Shown here: positions 19,229-28,811 of the stretch, piece after piece
Layout: each line of letters starts with the position of its first letter
Position numbering within the stretch: position 1 is the stretch's first letter
Source of the DNA: PALSA-693 sp963781155
GTDB lineage: Bacteria; Actinomycetota; Acidimicrobiia; Acidimicrobiales; Palsa-688
Assembly: GCA_963781155.1 (NCBI GenBank)
Contig: CAWAEC010000016.1
Location: forward strand, 310,001-374,000
Direction of reading: 5' to 3'
DNA length: 64,000 bases
The notes under the pieces: generated by a model
Databases searched by the model: none
What the model saw: the letters and a program-made list of their open reading frames with translations, nothing else
What the model was told of the DNA's origin: nothing
Program-made: the position numbers and the translations under genes

Positions 19229-20345
19229 ATGGTCGTACCCCTTGCTGCCCGGTCGGTGGCCGCGGTCGTCGGTGCGTTGATGGTTCTGACCGCCGGTCTG
19301 AGCGTCGTGCAGACCCTCGTGGTCCCTCGGGCAGGCGGCTGGCTGACCAAATGGGTGGACCCGCTGGTCGACGCGGGATACCGGCTGGCGACCCGCGGGA
19401 TCACCGATTACCGGCGCCGGGACCGGATACTCGCAGGGGCTGCCGCTGCCACGCTGCTTGTTCAGCTGGCCGGCTGGCTTGCCTGGTCGTTCGTCGGCTA
19501 CGCGCTGTTGTTCTGGCCGTTCGAGCGGGGCGGAATCCTATCGGCGTTTGCCACATCAGGGTCGGCGCTGTTCACCCTCGGATTCCTGGTCCCGCGAGGG
19601 GGTGTTCCCGAGTTCATCGTGTTCGTCGCCGCTGCGACCGGTCTTGTGATCATCTCCCTGCAGATTGCGTATCTCCCGACTCTGTATGGAGCGTTCAACC
19701 GGAGGGAAACCGAGGTCGCCCTGCTCAACTCCCGGGCCGGGGTGCCGTCGTGGGGTCCTGAGCTTCTGGCCCGCACCCACTACGCCCTCGGATCAGGGGT
19801 CTCGACGCTCGACACCCTCCCGGCGCTGTATGCCAGCTGGGAGCGCTGGGCGGCCGACGTGGCCGAGAGTCACAGCGCCTACCTGCCCCTCGTGCGTTTC
19901 CGCTCGCCCAAGCCGTTGTCGTCCTGGGTGACTGCACTCCTGTCGGTCCTGGACTCGGCCGCCCTCTTCCTGGCCTTGTCTCCGAAGGCCGCGCCGGTTG
20001 TGCCGGCCCGGCTGTGCCTGCGCAGCGGCTTTCTCTGTTTCAGCCAGATCGCTCAGGCCATGGGCCTCGACGTCCCGGACGAGCCTGATCCGAACGGGCA
20101 GATCAAGCTGACCTACGAGGAGTTCCTGGACGCCGTGCACCGGATGCAGGAAGTGGACTTCCCGATGGAGCGCGAATCCGGCCGCGGCGTGGCCCGATTT
20201 CGCGGGCTGGCGCCTCAACTACGAACAAGCTGCCTATGCGTTGGCCGCCGCCGTCGATGCCGTACCCGCCCTGTGGTCGGGTCCCCGCCGGTACCGAACC
20301 GCTGCCATACCCCCGACGCGCCCACCACCCGGTCGTCCGAAGTAG
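19229..20345 (+). pseudogene. multi-pass membrane protein, frameshifted near the C-terminus
   Basis: ATG 19229 follows GGAGGAG. The product has about four hydrophobic helices in its first half (AVVGALMVLTAGLSVVQTLV, AGAAAATLLVQLAGWLAWSF, and two near FATSGSALFTLGFLV and FIVFVAAATGLVIISLQIAY). The pattern resembles two-helix ion channels, with SGSALFTLGF as a possible pore-loop-like segment. The frame breaks at about 20174-20181 (GAATCCGG). In the next frame the protein continues AAAWPDFAGWRLNYEQAAYA to a TAG at 20343-20345. Without the indel it would be about 371 residues. Function unknown. Confidence 0.7.
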
Positions 20346-20535
20346 CAGCTTCCGCACCCCGATGCCCGGGAACCGACGAGGACCGTCGCGATGCTCCACG
20401 CGGGGCCAGCCAGTAGCCTCTTAGCGCCGCGGGCGGCTCTCAGGCCAAGGTTGCATCGAGCCAGGGTCGAGCGCGGTCGACTTCTGCGCTGGAACCGCTG
20501 CGCCGACGATGTTGGGACTGGAGTGCTGAGGGGTA

Positions 20536-21054
20536 GTGGATCGGTCGGACGATCTCCAAACGGGTCGCAGCTCATGGGCGCGGCTCAAGGGACGCATCTC
20601 GGGTCGGCCGGGGTCGGGACTGGCGACGCTGACCATCCAACCCCTCGAGGACCTCTGCGACTGGTCGCAGGAATCTCCGCCCGGTGTCGTCGAGGAAGAC
20701 CCGCACGTCACCTTCAACATGTCCTGCCTGGTCACCAACGAGACCCCCGGCCCGGGGCTTGCCATCCTCCGGGTCGAGCTGGTCGGTGTGAAAGGAAAGC
20801 CCACCTGGCATGGCCTGAGCATGCACCAGCCGGAAGACGAAGAGGTCCCCGGGGCAGTCCTGACCCCTGGTGCCGAGACGCACCTGTCCTGCCAGGTTGT
20901 GCTCCAGAGGTCAAAGATGCCCCCCGGGCCGAAAATGGCCGGGATCGTGATCTATGACCACCTTGGGCGCCGGCATCAGGCACCCAGGGTGACATTCAAG
21001 GACGCCAATCCGCCGCTCACCGAGGCAGAACCGATCGACGTCTGGGACGCCTGA
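20536..21054 (+). CDS. hypothetical protein, beta-rich
   Basis: A 172-residue protein, no family recognised. After a short basic N-terminus it reads LATLTIQPLEDLCDWSQESP and then a likely beta-sandwich (FNMSCLVTNETPGPGLAILR, VELVGVKGKPTWHGL). It has no signal peptide by eye. The 190 bases between the membrane-protein stop and this gene show nothing else. Confidence 0.55.
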   Translation: MDRSDDLQTGRSSWARLKGRISGRPGSGLATLTIQPLEDLCDWSQESPPGVVEEDPHVTFNMSCLVTNETPGPGLAILRVELVGVKGKPTWHGLSMHQPEDEEVPGAVLTPGAETHLSCQVVLQRSKMPPGPKMAGIVIYDHLGRRHQAPRVTFKDANPPLTEAEPIDVWDA

Positions 21055-21145
21055 GCAGTTTCGCCGACCCGCTCGCCACTCGGGTCTCTCCGTTTAGGGG
21101 CGTTTATCCCGATTTACGAGGCTTGCCAGCACCGGCGTTCGTTCG

Positions 21146-21190
21146 TTTGTGTGATATTTGCCGCGTATTACGCGACTTTTATCACACAAA
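21146..21190. repeat. nested palindrome between genes
   Basis: TTTGTGTGATA and TATCACACAAA pair perfectly over 11 bp. The interior contains a perfect palindrome, CGCGTATTACGCG (21162-21174). Size and two-level layout match the repeats at 1484 and 1560, although the arm sequences differ. It may be a terminator, operator or small repeat element. It lies about 90 bases after the hypothetical gene and 70 before an SDR gene. Confidence 0.65.
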
Positions 21191-21260
21191 CCAAAAGTGT
21201 GCCCACTTGCCACGCGAGCACCCCAGGGGGAGACGGCGAGTCGATTGGTAACATCGGCCC

Positions 21261-21989
21261 GTGGCCGGCCCCGGGCAACTCTTCGACCTGGGTGGCAAGG
21301 TGGCCGTCGTGACGGGCGGGGCCAGGGGCATCGGACGAGCCGTGTCGCTCGGCCTGGCCGAAGCGGGGGCGGACGTGGTGATCGCCAGCCGCAACCTGCA
21401 GAACTGCGAGGAATGGGCGGCCGAGGTGAGCGCTGCGACCGGCCGCCGGACGTGGGCCCGGTATCTGCACGTCGCGCATTGGGACGAGATCGGCCCGTTC
21501 GCAGCGGAGATCTGGGAGACCGCTGGCAACGTCGACATCGTCGTCAACAACGCCGGCATGTCGCCGCTCTACGACGACCTCCGCGACGTCACGGAGGACT
21601 ACTGGGAAAAGGTCGTCGGAGTCAATCTCAAGGGTCCGTTCAAGATGACGGTCGAGTTCGGGTGCCGCATGTTTGACGCCAACGGCGGATCGATCATCAA
21701 CCTCAGCTCGCTGGCCTCGCTCGGGCCGAGGCCCAACACCATCCCCTACGGCGCCGCCAAGGCCGGGCTCAACAACATGGCGAAAGGCTTCGTGAAGGCC
21801 TGGGGCCGGAAAGTCCGGGTCAACACCGTTATCCCCGGCGCGTTCCGTACGGATGTAACCCGCTTCTGGGCGTCGATTCCCCCGGGCATCGGGGAGCCGG
21901 AGGAGATGGTGGGTACGGTGGTGTACCTGGCCGGCGACGGGGCCAGCTACACAACGGGCGCCGAAATCCGTGTCGCGGGACCGGGTTAG
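21261..21989 (+). CDS. short-chain dehydrogenase/reductase (SDR)
   Basis: A 242-residue classical SDR. Cofactor motif TGGARGIGRAVSLGLAEAGA with an acidic-free following segment VVIASRN suggests NADP preference. NNAGMSP, catalytic Ser in NLSSLASLGPRPNTIP, and YGAAKAG (Tyr-x3-Lys) are all present. Starts at GTG 21261. The substrate is unknown. It converges with the next SDR, 22 bases apart. Confidence 0.85.
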   Translation: MAGPGQLFDLGGKVAVVTGGARGIGRAVSLGLAEAGADVVIASRNLQNCEEWAAEVSAATGRRTWARYLHVAHWDEIGPFAAEIWETAGNVDIVVNNAGMSPLYDDLRDVTEDYWEKVVGVNLKGPFKMTVEFGCRMFDANGGSIINLSSLASLGPRPNTIPYGAAKAGLNNMAKGFVKAWGRKVRVNTVIPGAFRTDVTRFWASIPPGIGEPEEMVGTVVYLAGDGASYTTGAEIRVAGPG

Positions 21990-22011
21990 AAACAGCAGGT
22001 GGCGTGACGCG

Positions 22012-22803
22012 CTAGAGCACTTCCAGCGTGCCCCCGCGGGATCTGGCCGGCAATTCGAGCGCGAAGACGACCGCCGGCGCGATGTCGCGGGCGCGCATGA
22101 CACGGCGAAGATCCGCCCCGGTTGCGGGCGGCTCGTCCTGTGGCAAGTCCGGATGAGCCGTCCAGTGCGGCGTGGGTTCGCCATGACCGCCCATCCCGAA
22201 CAACGCCATCTCACGCTCCCCCCAATCAGCCTGGAAGTTGGTGGCCACCGCGCCGGGCAGCAGGCACGTCAGCCGGATACCGAGGCCAGCCAACTCATCG
22301 CGGATGCTGTTGGACAGGGCCACCACGGCCGTCTTCACGGCTCCGTACAGCGGCATGCCCGGCGAGAGCGTCCCCGCGACGGATGAGGCGATGGTCACCA
22401 TCTGGGAGCCAGGAGGCATCCGTCGGGCGGCTGCTCGAATGGCATAGATCGTGCCCAACAGGTCGGTGCGCACCTCATCGTCGATCTCGGCGTCCGACTG
22501 TTCCAGAATGCCGTGCACCCGGCCGACGCCCGCCGCGGTCACGAGCCCGTCGACGTGGCCGAAGGCCTGTTCGGCCTTGGCCATGAGCCCCTCGACCGCA
22601 GCCGGATCGCGGACATCGGTTGGCACGCCGATAGCTTCCCCGCCGGCGTCGCGTATTTGTGATATTCCCGTTTCGAGCCTTCCCACCGTACGACCGGCCA
22701 GCACGACCTTGCCTTTGCGCTCAGCCAGCGCGAACGCCACCCCCTTCCCGATTCCGGATGTGCCGCCCGTGACGACGATCGTCTTGCCCTCCACCCACGA
22801 CAT
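22012..22803 (-). CDS. SDR-family oxidoreductase
   Basis: A 263-residue SDR. It has TGGTSGIGKGVAFALAERKG, then LAGRTVGRLE (Arg favouring NADP), TAAGVGR in place of NNAG, catalytic Ser in IASSVAGTLSPGMPL, and YGAVK. The C-terminal 60 residues (HGEPTPHWTAHPDLPQDEPP onward) are longer than in minimal SDRs. It lies downstream of, and on the same strand as, the amidohydrolase at 22829, 25 bases apart, so the two probably form an operon. Confidence 0.85.
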   Translation of the reverse strand: MSWVEGKTIVVTGGTSGIGKGVAFALAERKGKVVLAGRTVGRLETGISQIRDAGGEAIGVPTDVRDPAAVEGLMAKAEQAFGHVDGLVTAAGVGRVHGILEQSDAEIDDEVRTDLLGTIYAIRAAARRMPPGSQMVTIASSVAGTLSPGMPLYGAVKTAVVALSNSIRDELAGLGIRLTCLLPGAVATNFQADWGEREMALFGMGGHGEPTPHWTAHPDLPQDEPPATGADLRRVMRARDIAPAVVFALELPARSRGGTLEVL

Positions 22804-22828
22804 GGCCTGAGTGTAGAGGCCGGTTTGC

Positions 22829-23875
22829 TTAAAGCCGATAGAGGCGAGCCGCGTTGTCAGACGTCATGCGACGCTTTTCTTCACCGGTGCACTGAGCGAA
22901 CTGTTTCTCGATCACGGTTCGCGACTCCGGCCAGGTGCTGTCTGGATGCGGGTAATCGGTGGCCCACAACAGGTTGTCGACGCCGAGATGACCCCGCAGG
23001 TCCAGACCCAACTCGTCTTCCTCGAAGGTGGCCGAAACGTTGTGGTGCCAGTAATAGCTCGGCGGCTCGGTCAGGCCCATGCCGCGTTGATCCCACTTGC
23101 TTTTGGCCGCCACCCGGTCCAGCCGGTCGAGCATGTAAGGAATCCACCCCAACCCTGCCTCGACCAATACCAGTTGAAGGCGAGGGTGGCGAACGAACTT
23201 TCCGGTCACAATCCACTCCGAGAGGGCCTGCGACATGAAGATCGGGGGCATCGACTGGAACAGGCCTTTGGCGGGGGTCGGATCTGCGCTCAAGCCGCGG
23301 CCTCCAGGTGGACAGACGTGGAGGCTGACCGGGAGCCCCGTCTCCTCCAGTGCGGACCACAGGGGTTCGTAGACGGAGTCGTAATAGGCGGGGATTTTGG
23401 CGTCCGAGGGCCAAAGTGGAATCTGCACAGCGCGGGCGCCACCCTCGGCGAGGCGACCAAGTTCAGCGACCGCGGCGGGTACGTCGTTGACCGGCAGCAC
23501 ATATACGGGGACGAGCCGGCTCGCATCGGCAGCGGCGAACTCCATAGCTGCCTGGTTGAACGCCCGAAACGCTGCGACGGAAGTCTCGAGCGGCAGCCTG
23601 AAGAACCGTGAGCCAGCCAGGTTGTCGATGTACAGAACTTCGGCGCTCACGCCGTCGAGGTCCATGTCGCGAAGGCGCTCTTCCGGGTCCCACTCGCCTG
23701 GCCGCCCGGTTGCGGCCAGGGCCACGCCGGTGTCGATCACGGGCTCGGCCGGCAGCTCGGCGGGCCAGTCCAGGGTGTCCTGCCAAACCTGATGATGCGC
23801 TTTCGGCAGATTCCGGAGAAATGCCTCCCTGCCGACCAGCATGTGCGAGTCGGCGGAAATGATCTTTGATTGCAC
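22829..23875 (-). CDS. amidohydrolase-2 family protein
   Basis: A 348-residue TIM-barrel metal hydrolase or decarboxylase. Metal residues are seen in ISADSHMLVGREAF, VSLHVCPPGG and WATDYPHPDSTWPES. The family includes aminocarboxymuconate-semialdehyde and resorcylate decarboxylases, so decarboxylation or hydrolysis of a cyclic acid is possible. GTG 23875 is chosen after AGGAGGTCGAATCGTC; the frame extends to 23956. It probably forms an operon with the SDR downstream. Confidence 0.85.
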   Translation of the reverse strand: MQSKIISADSHMLVGREAFLRNLPKAHHQVWQDTLDWPAELPAEPVIDTGVALAATGRPGEWDPEERLRDMDLDGVSAEVLYIDNLAGSRFFRLPLETSVAAFRAFNQAAMEFAAADASRLVPVYVLPVNDVPAAVAELGRLAEGGARAVQIPLWPSDAKIPAYYDSVYEPLWSALEETGLPVSLHVCPPGGRGLSADPTPAKGLFQSMPPIFMSQALSEWIVTGKFVRHPRLQLVLVEAGLGWIPYMLDRLDRVAAKSKWDQRGMGLTEPPSYYWHHNVSATFEEDELGLDLRGHLGVDNLLWATDYPHPDSTWPESRTVIEKQFAQCTGEEKRRMTSDNAARLYRL

Positions 23876-24059
23876 GACGATTCGACCTCCTGTTACGAAA
23901 TCGGCGGGTGGTCTTCGCGCCACCCACTCTAGGCCTCGGCCAGGAACCGGGCTCATAAAGGCCCGACCCCGAGGGAACCCCCGGCAACTTGTTTGGGGTG
24001 TGTGAGCGCACGCACGACTCCCCGCTGGCCGCAGCTGGCCTGAGCCGAAGCCCCGGTCG

Positions 24060-26889
24060 CTAGCGGTTGGCGGGCACCGGGGATCCGACCGGGGAGCGAA
24101 CGCCTCCGCTCTCGTTGAGCAACTGGCGGAGTTGGCGGCGTCCTCGCAGCCCTAACTTGGCGTAGATGTTGCCGAGGTGATAGCCGACCGCCTTCGGCGT
24201 GACGAACAGCTCAGCCGCGACCTCTGCGTCGGTGAGCCCGCGTGCCACGAGCTGGGCCACCTCCGTTTCCCGGCTCGTCAACTGCAGCCCACCCGACTTC
24301 TTCTTCTCGGGCCGCTGCAGCCCCGAGGCCGCGAGCTCGTCCTCCACCTGGCGGACAAACGGGCTGGCGCCCAGTCGCACGAAGGATTCGTTCGCCCTGC
24401 GGAGCCAGTCGACTGCGGCGCGGCGGTTGCCGATCCGGCGGAGCAGTCGCCCGTACGCCAGGAACAGGCGGGCCGCATAGATCGGGCAATCGTCGACCGC
24501 GCCCTCCGCCCCGATCTCGTACGCCAGCCTGGCCGTCTCGACCGAACCCTGGGATTCTTCCAGCCAGGCGCTCAACCAGGCCAGCGCCGGCCGCAGAAAC
24601 GCCACGCCATCCGACTGAGCTCGCAGCTGCTCGAGGGCCACTGCCGCATCGCGGGTTCGGCCCGCGCCGATATACCCCTCGACCAGCAGAGGCCGCCACA
24701 GCACGCCATAGACCCTGGTTCGCCCGTCGAGCGCCGGATCGTCGTGCCAGGGTTCCAGTGCAGCCACCATGCCTGCGTAGTTGGCTGCGGCCTGACAGGT
24801 GAGGGCCCGGGCCATCGCGGCATACAGGCGCTCCTGCCCGTACGGAAGATCGGCGGCCGCGGCCTCGGCCAGCGCGGCGTGCTGTTCGGCCTCCTCGGTC
24901 GCGCCGCGCCCGGCCGGCACGCACGCGGCGGCCAGGTGCAGCAGCGGCAGCTCGTACCGACGCGAGTGCACCGCCGCCTCGGAGAACGCCTGTTCGGCCG
25001 TCAGCAGCACGCTGTCCCACGCACCGGCGAGGTACTGCGCCAGAGCCAGGTACAGGTAGGCGCGCAGTCCCAGCGTGAAGGTGGCACCTTCGCGGACCAG
25101 CCGAACGCTGGCGCTGAGGTCGCGGACGGCAGGCCCGAGGTCCCCCGCCAGCAAATGGAACACGCCGCGAAACGACAGGGCATCGATATCGACCGCCTCG
25201 ACCCGGTCCGAGTCCGGGTCGAGGAGCGTGAACTCGGCCAGGGCGGGCCGGGCGCCGTGCACCTGCGACGTGCCGATCGCCACGAGGGTCCGGGTCTGGC
25301 TCGCCGCGGCCGGATCGAGCGCCTCGGTCTGCAAAGCTTGCCGGCCGGCGGCGACGGCGTCGGCGCCCCGACCCAGCAGGCAGTAGACGCCGGCCAGCCG
25401 GTTGGCAATGACCGCGGCCATCGGCGCGTCTTCAGGATCCCTACCGACGCTCTTTGACGCGTCCAGCAGGAGGACCTCCGCTTCCCCGAGCTGACCTGAG
25501 TCGAGGGCCATCGAACCCAGGACGCAGCCGCGGAGAGGCGACGGCCGGCAGGCTTCCACCGCGCTGCGCAGTTCGAGCCCGCGGGCCTCATCGGCGAGCA
25601 TCAAATGGGTCGCCGCCATCAGGAGCCGCTCCTCGTGGCCCTCCCGGGTAGTGGAAATGTCGCCGGCCCACAACAGGTGGGTCGCGGCGAGGGGCAGGCG
25701 CCCGACGGCGGCTTCGGAGGCGGCGGTCTGCGCCAGCTGCTCGGCCAGACCGTCGTCGGGGCCATCCAATGCCGCGACCCGATGGGCCCAGGCGGAGATG
25801 TCATCCACGACCGTGACGGCCCGGGCGTGCAGCGAGCGGCGCTTCGTGGGCGACAACCGGGCGTAGATGGCGTCACGCTGGAGGGCATGGCGCAGGCTCA
25901 CCGGGCAACTGGGTTCCGACGGCGACCAATCGGCGAGGCCAGCGACCAGCGCGGGTTCGATAGCCGCGGCCGGTGACGCGACACCAGCCACCTCGCCGAG
26001 GCGGGCCAGCGGCATGGGATGATCGACCACGGCGAGCATCTCGAGCACCGCCCGGGTGTCCTCATGCAGCATGGTGAGCTGATCGCCGACGGCCGCCGCC
26101 AGCGATGGAGGGACGGGTATGCGGCCGGATCTGGTGGTCTCCAGGGATACTTCCTCGCTCAGCAGCGTCCGCAGGTACAGCACATGGCCGGCGGTGTGCG
26201 CGTGCAGGCGCTGCGCCGCGTCTGTGCCGACCGAGCCGATTCCCATGGCCTCGGCCAGCGGGGCGACGTCCTCCACGCCGAGGCCCGACAGCCGTAACGT
26301 CAGCCGTCGGTCCATGCTGGTCAGCAGTCGCCCAGGTACCTGGTCCAGCGTCTCGCGATTTCCCCGAACTGTCACGATCGCCAGCAACGGCTCCACGGAC
26401 AGCCGGCGCAGCACAAAAGTGAGGGCCTGGACCGACGGACGGTCCGCCCATTGCAGGTCGTCGACAGCGACCACAACGGTGCCCCTGGTCAACATCTGGC
26501 CAACAACGGCCAACAGCTCTGCGCCTACTGCGAAGGGCGCGGCTCCAAAGGGCAGTCCCGCCGACAGAAGCGGGCTCCCCTCGAGCATGTGGACATCCAC
26601 CCGCCGGACCAGCTGCTGGACCACGCCGTAATCCAGATCGGTCTCCGCGATGTCGGCGCGCTGCCGAGAGCAGCACCCTCGGTTCGGCGAGCGCTGTGCA
26701 TCGCCGGGCCAAGGCGGACTTGCCGATACCGGACTCCCCCTCAATCGACACCAGCCAGGGCTCCCCACCAGACACCCGGTCGACGACCTCGCCGATCTGG
26801 CTGAGCTCCGCGGCCCGCCCGACAAAGATGTCCTGCCCAGCCTCGCTCAGCGCCACCGTGTCACCTGATCGCTCACCCAACCCGGGCAT
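24060..26889 (-). pseudogene. large ATP-binding LuxR-family (LAL/MalT-like) regulator, frameshifted
   Basis: The N-terminal frame (ATG 26889) reads FVGRAAELSQIGEVVDRVSG and Walker A GESGIGKSALARR. The downstream frame resumes RADIAETDLDYGVVQQLV and carries Walker B VVVAVDDLQWAD, a long TPR-like helical region, and a C-terminal LuxR helix-turn-helix (LTSRETEVAQLVARGLTDAE to AKLGLRGRRQL). The shift is at about 26655-26668 (TCGGCAGCGCG). Deleting one base restores roughly 942 residues. Such proteins sense a small ligand and activate nearby operons. The ThDP enzyme and permease upstream are candidate targets. Confidence 0.85.
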
Positions 26890-26964
26890 GCTCTCACAGG
26901 CCTGCGCACAGCTTCAATCCGGTCCCGGGCGGCGCCTCGGGGAGACGGACCGGTCACGAGCTGT

Positions 26965-28769
26965 TCAGCCGGAGGCCAGGTGCCCGCCCGGGTCCCGCCA
27001 GCTCCCGCTGCGACAGGCGGGGTAACGGTCGTCAAACATGCGTGGCAGGGCCGGGATGCTCTGAACGTTTCTGCGGGCCGAATCGACCAGCTTTCCGACA
27101 CCGCCGGGGAGCACCACACGCGTGGGCGAACCGGTGACAGAGGAACGCGCCGGGCCGGTCACGTGCGCGCAGATCACCAGAGCATCAGGGTCGGTGCGCA
27201 CATCGGCCAGGGCCGGCCCGTCGCAGCGGAACAATTCGGCCAGGCGAACCCTGACCTCTTCCGCCCTGTCGATGCGCATCGCGGGGATGTCGCACGCGGC
27301 GGCGAACGCCGCGAGGTCGGTCAGACGGGTCGCGGTGTCGCCGCAGCCCGGGCCGCCGACCAGGGCGGCGAGCCGGGCCTGTCCGAGGGCGCGGCCGTTG
27401 AAGACGACGGCCTTCAGGGGCAGGCGCCGCTCGGCAATGGCCAGGAGCCCTTCGACCAGGCTGGCCGATGAGGCGTCCCCGATCATCGTCACGATCTGAC
27501 GTCCTGGAAACGTGACGCCGGCGGCAACCCCCTTCACCAGCGCCACCCCGCCAGACCTGTAAGCGGCGATTGGATGATCCGGCGGCGACCGTTCGGAGTC
27601 AGATAACGGGCTGCCCAGACGTCACAGGTGCCCGGATCCACAGAAAACACGGCGTCTTCTGCGGCCAGTTCGTCGATGACGCTGGCGACAAACTCCGGGT
27701 GGATGGGATTCCGCCTGGTGAGGTCGTCGACGTGGATTCCGGCCGCGTGGTCGAGCAGGAGCGCATGACGGCGCAGCATCTCGTCAAGGAACTCCCGGTC
27801 GTTGCGGTGGCCTACCAGAGGCAGCACGCGTCGTAACGTGTCCTGGATCGGGCCCGCGATGGCGAAATCCGGTGGCCAGGGCGCGAGCCCAGCCGGACGG
27901 TCGTCGATCTGGACGGTGCGCGTGCTCAGGGGCAAGTTGTCGTACGGCAGATCCGTCCCGACCAACACCAGCAGGTCGCACTCGTGGCAGGCGTGAAAGC
28001 AGGCGCCGTAGCCGAGGAGCCCGCTCATCCCCACATCGAAGGGATTCGCGTGCTGGATCCACTCCTTGCCGCTAGCGGTATGCCCGATCGGAGCCTGGAC
28101 CCGGCCGGCAAGCGCCAGCAACTCGTCGCGGGCTCCTCGAACCCCGGCCCCGGCGAGAAACGCGACGCGACCAGCGGAGTTCAGCATCTGCGCCAGTTGG
28201 ACAACGTTCGCGGCCGGGACCGACACCCCTGGAGCGTCGAGGAAGGCTTCCGGTGAAGCTGGGCGGAACGCGACGTCGAGACCCACCGGGCTGGACGGCA
28301 CTGCCAACACAGCCACGTCGTTCGCGTCGCGTGCGACGTGCAGCGCCGAGTTCAATAACTGCGATGTCCGCTGCGGAGCGTCGAGCACCACGACGTGGGC
28401 GCTGCAGCCGGCGAAGAGCGGCAGAGCGGCCAGCGATCCGCGGTAGCGGGACCCGGGTCCGGCCGGCGTTCCCGGATCGGCCAACACAACCGCCACCACC
28501 GGGACGCCGATGTGGTGAGCTTCGGCGAGGCCGTCGATCAGCTCGAGGACACCCGGCCCGGCCCCGACGCAGACGGCCGGCCGGCCGGTGAGCTGGGCCT
28601 CCGCGCACGCGGCGATCGCGGCTCCGCCATCAGGGACGGTGATGAGTCGCATCCTGCCCGGGCCGTCCGCGGAGCCAGTCAGTAGGTCCCGGCAGCGGGT
28701 CGAGCAGTAGACGTGGTCGATGCCGGCGTGACGTAACAGGTCCAGGATGTGGTCGGCAATGGTGGGCAT
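26965..28769 (-). pseudogene. ThDP-dependent (acetolactate synthase/pyruvate oxidase-like) enzyme, frameshifted
   Basis: ATG 28769 follows GAGGAA. The first frame carries the N-terminal PYR domain and middle domain (about 410 residues). The next frame resumes VALVKGVAAGVTFPGRQIV with the ThDP domain, GDASSASLVEGLLAIAERRL and VVFNGRAL. The shift lies at about 27545-27553 (GCGGGGTGG). Two features are odd. The segment aligned to the catalytic Glu of the family (RHEE) reads VPDGGAA, and the ThDP motif is GDA, not GDG. It may be an altered enzyme or a decayed one. Confidence 0.8.
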
Positions 28770-28811
28770 CAGAGGTTCCTCAACAGGAGCGGTCGTCACT
28801 GGTGCGTTCCC

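Noticed and set aside
24177..25457. 426-residue plus-strand open frame
   Set aside because: Antisense of the LuxR-type regulator; composition is that of a shadow frame.
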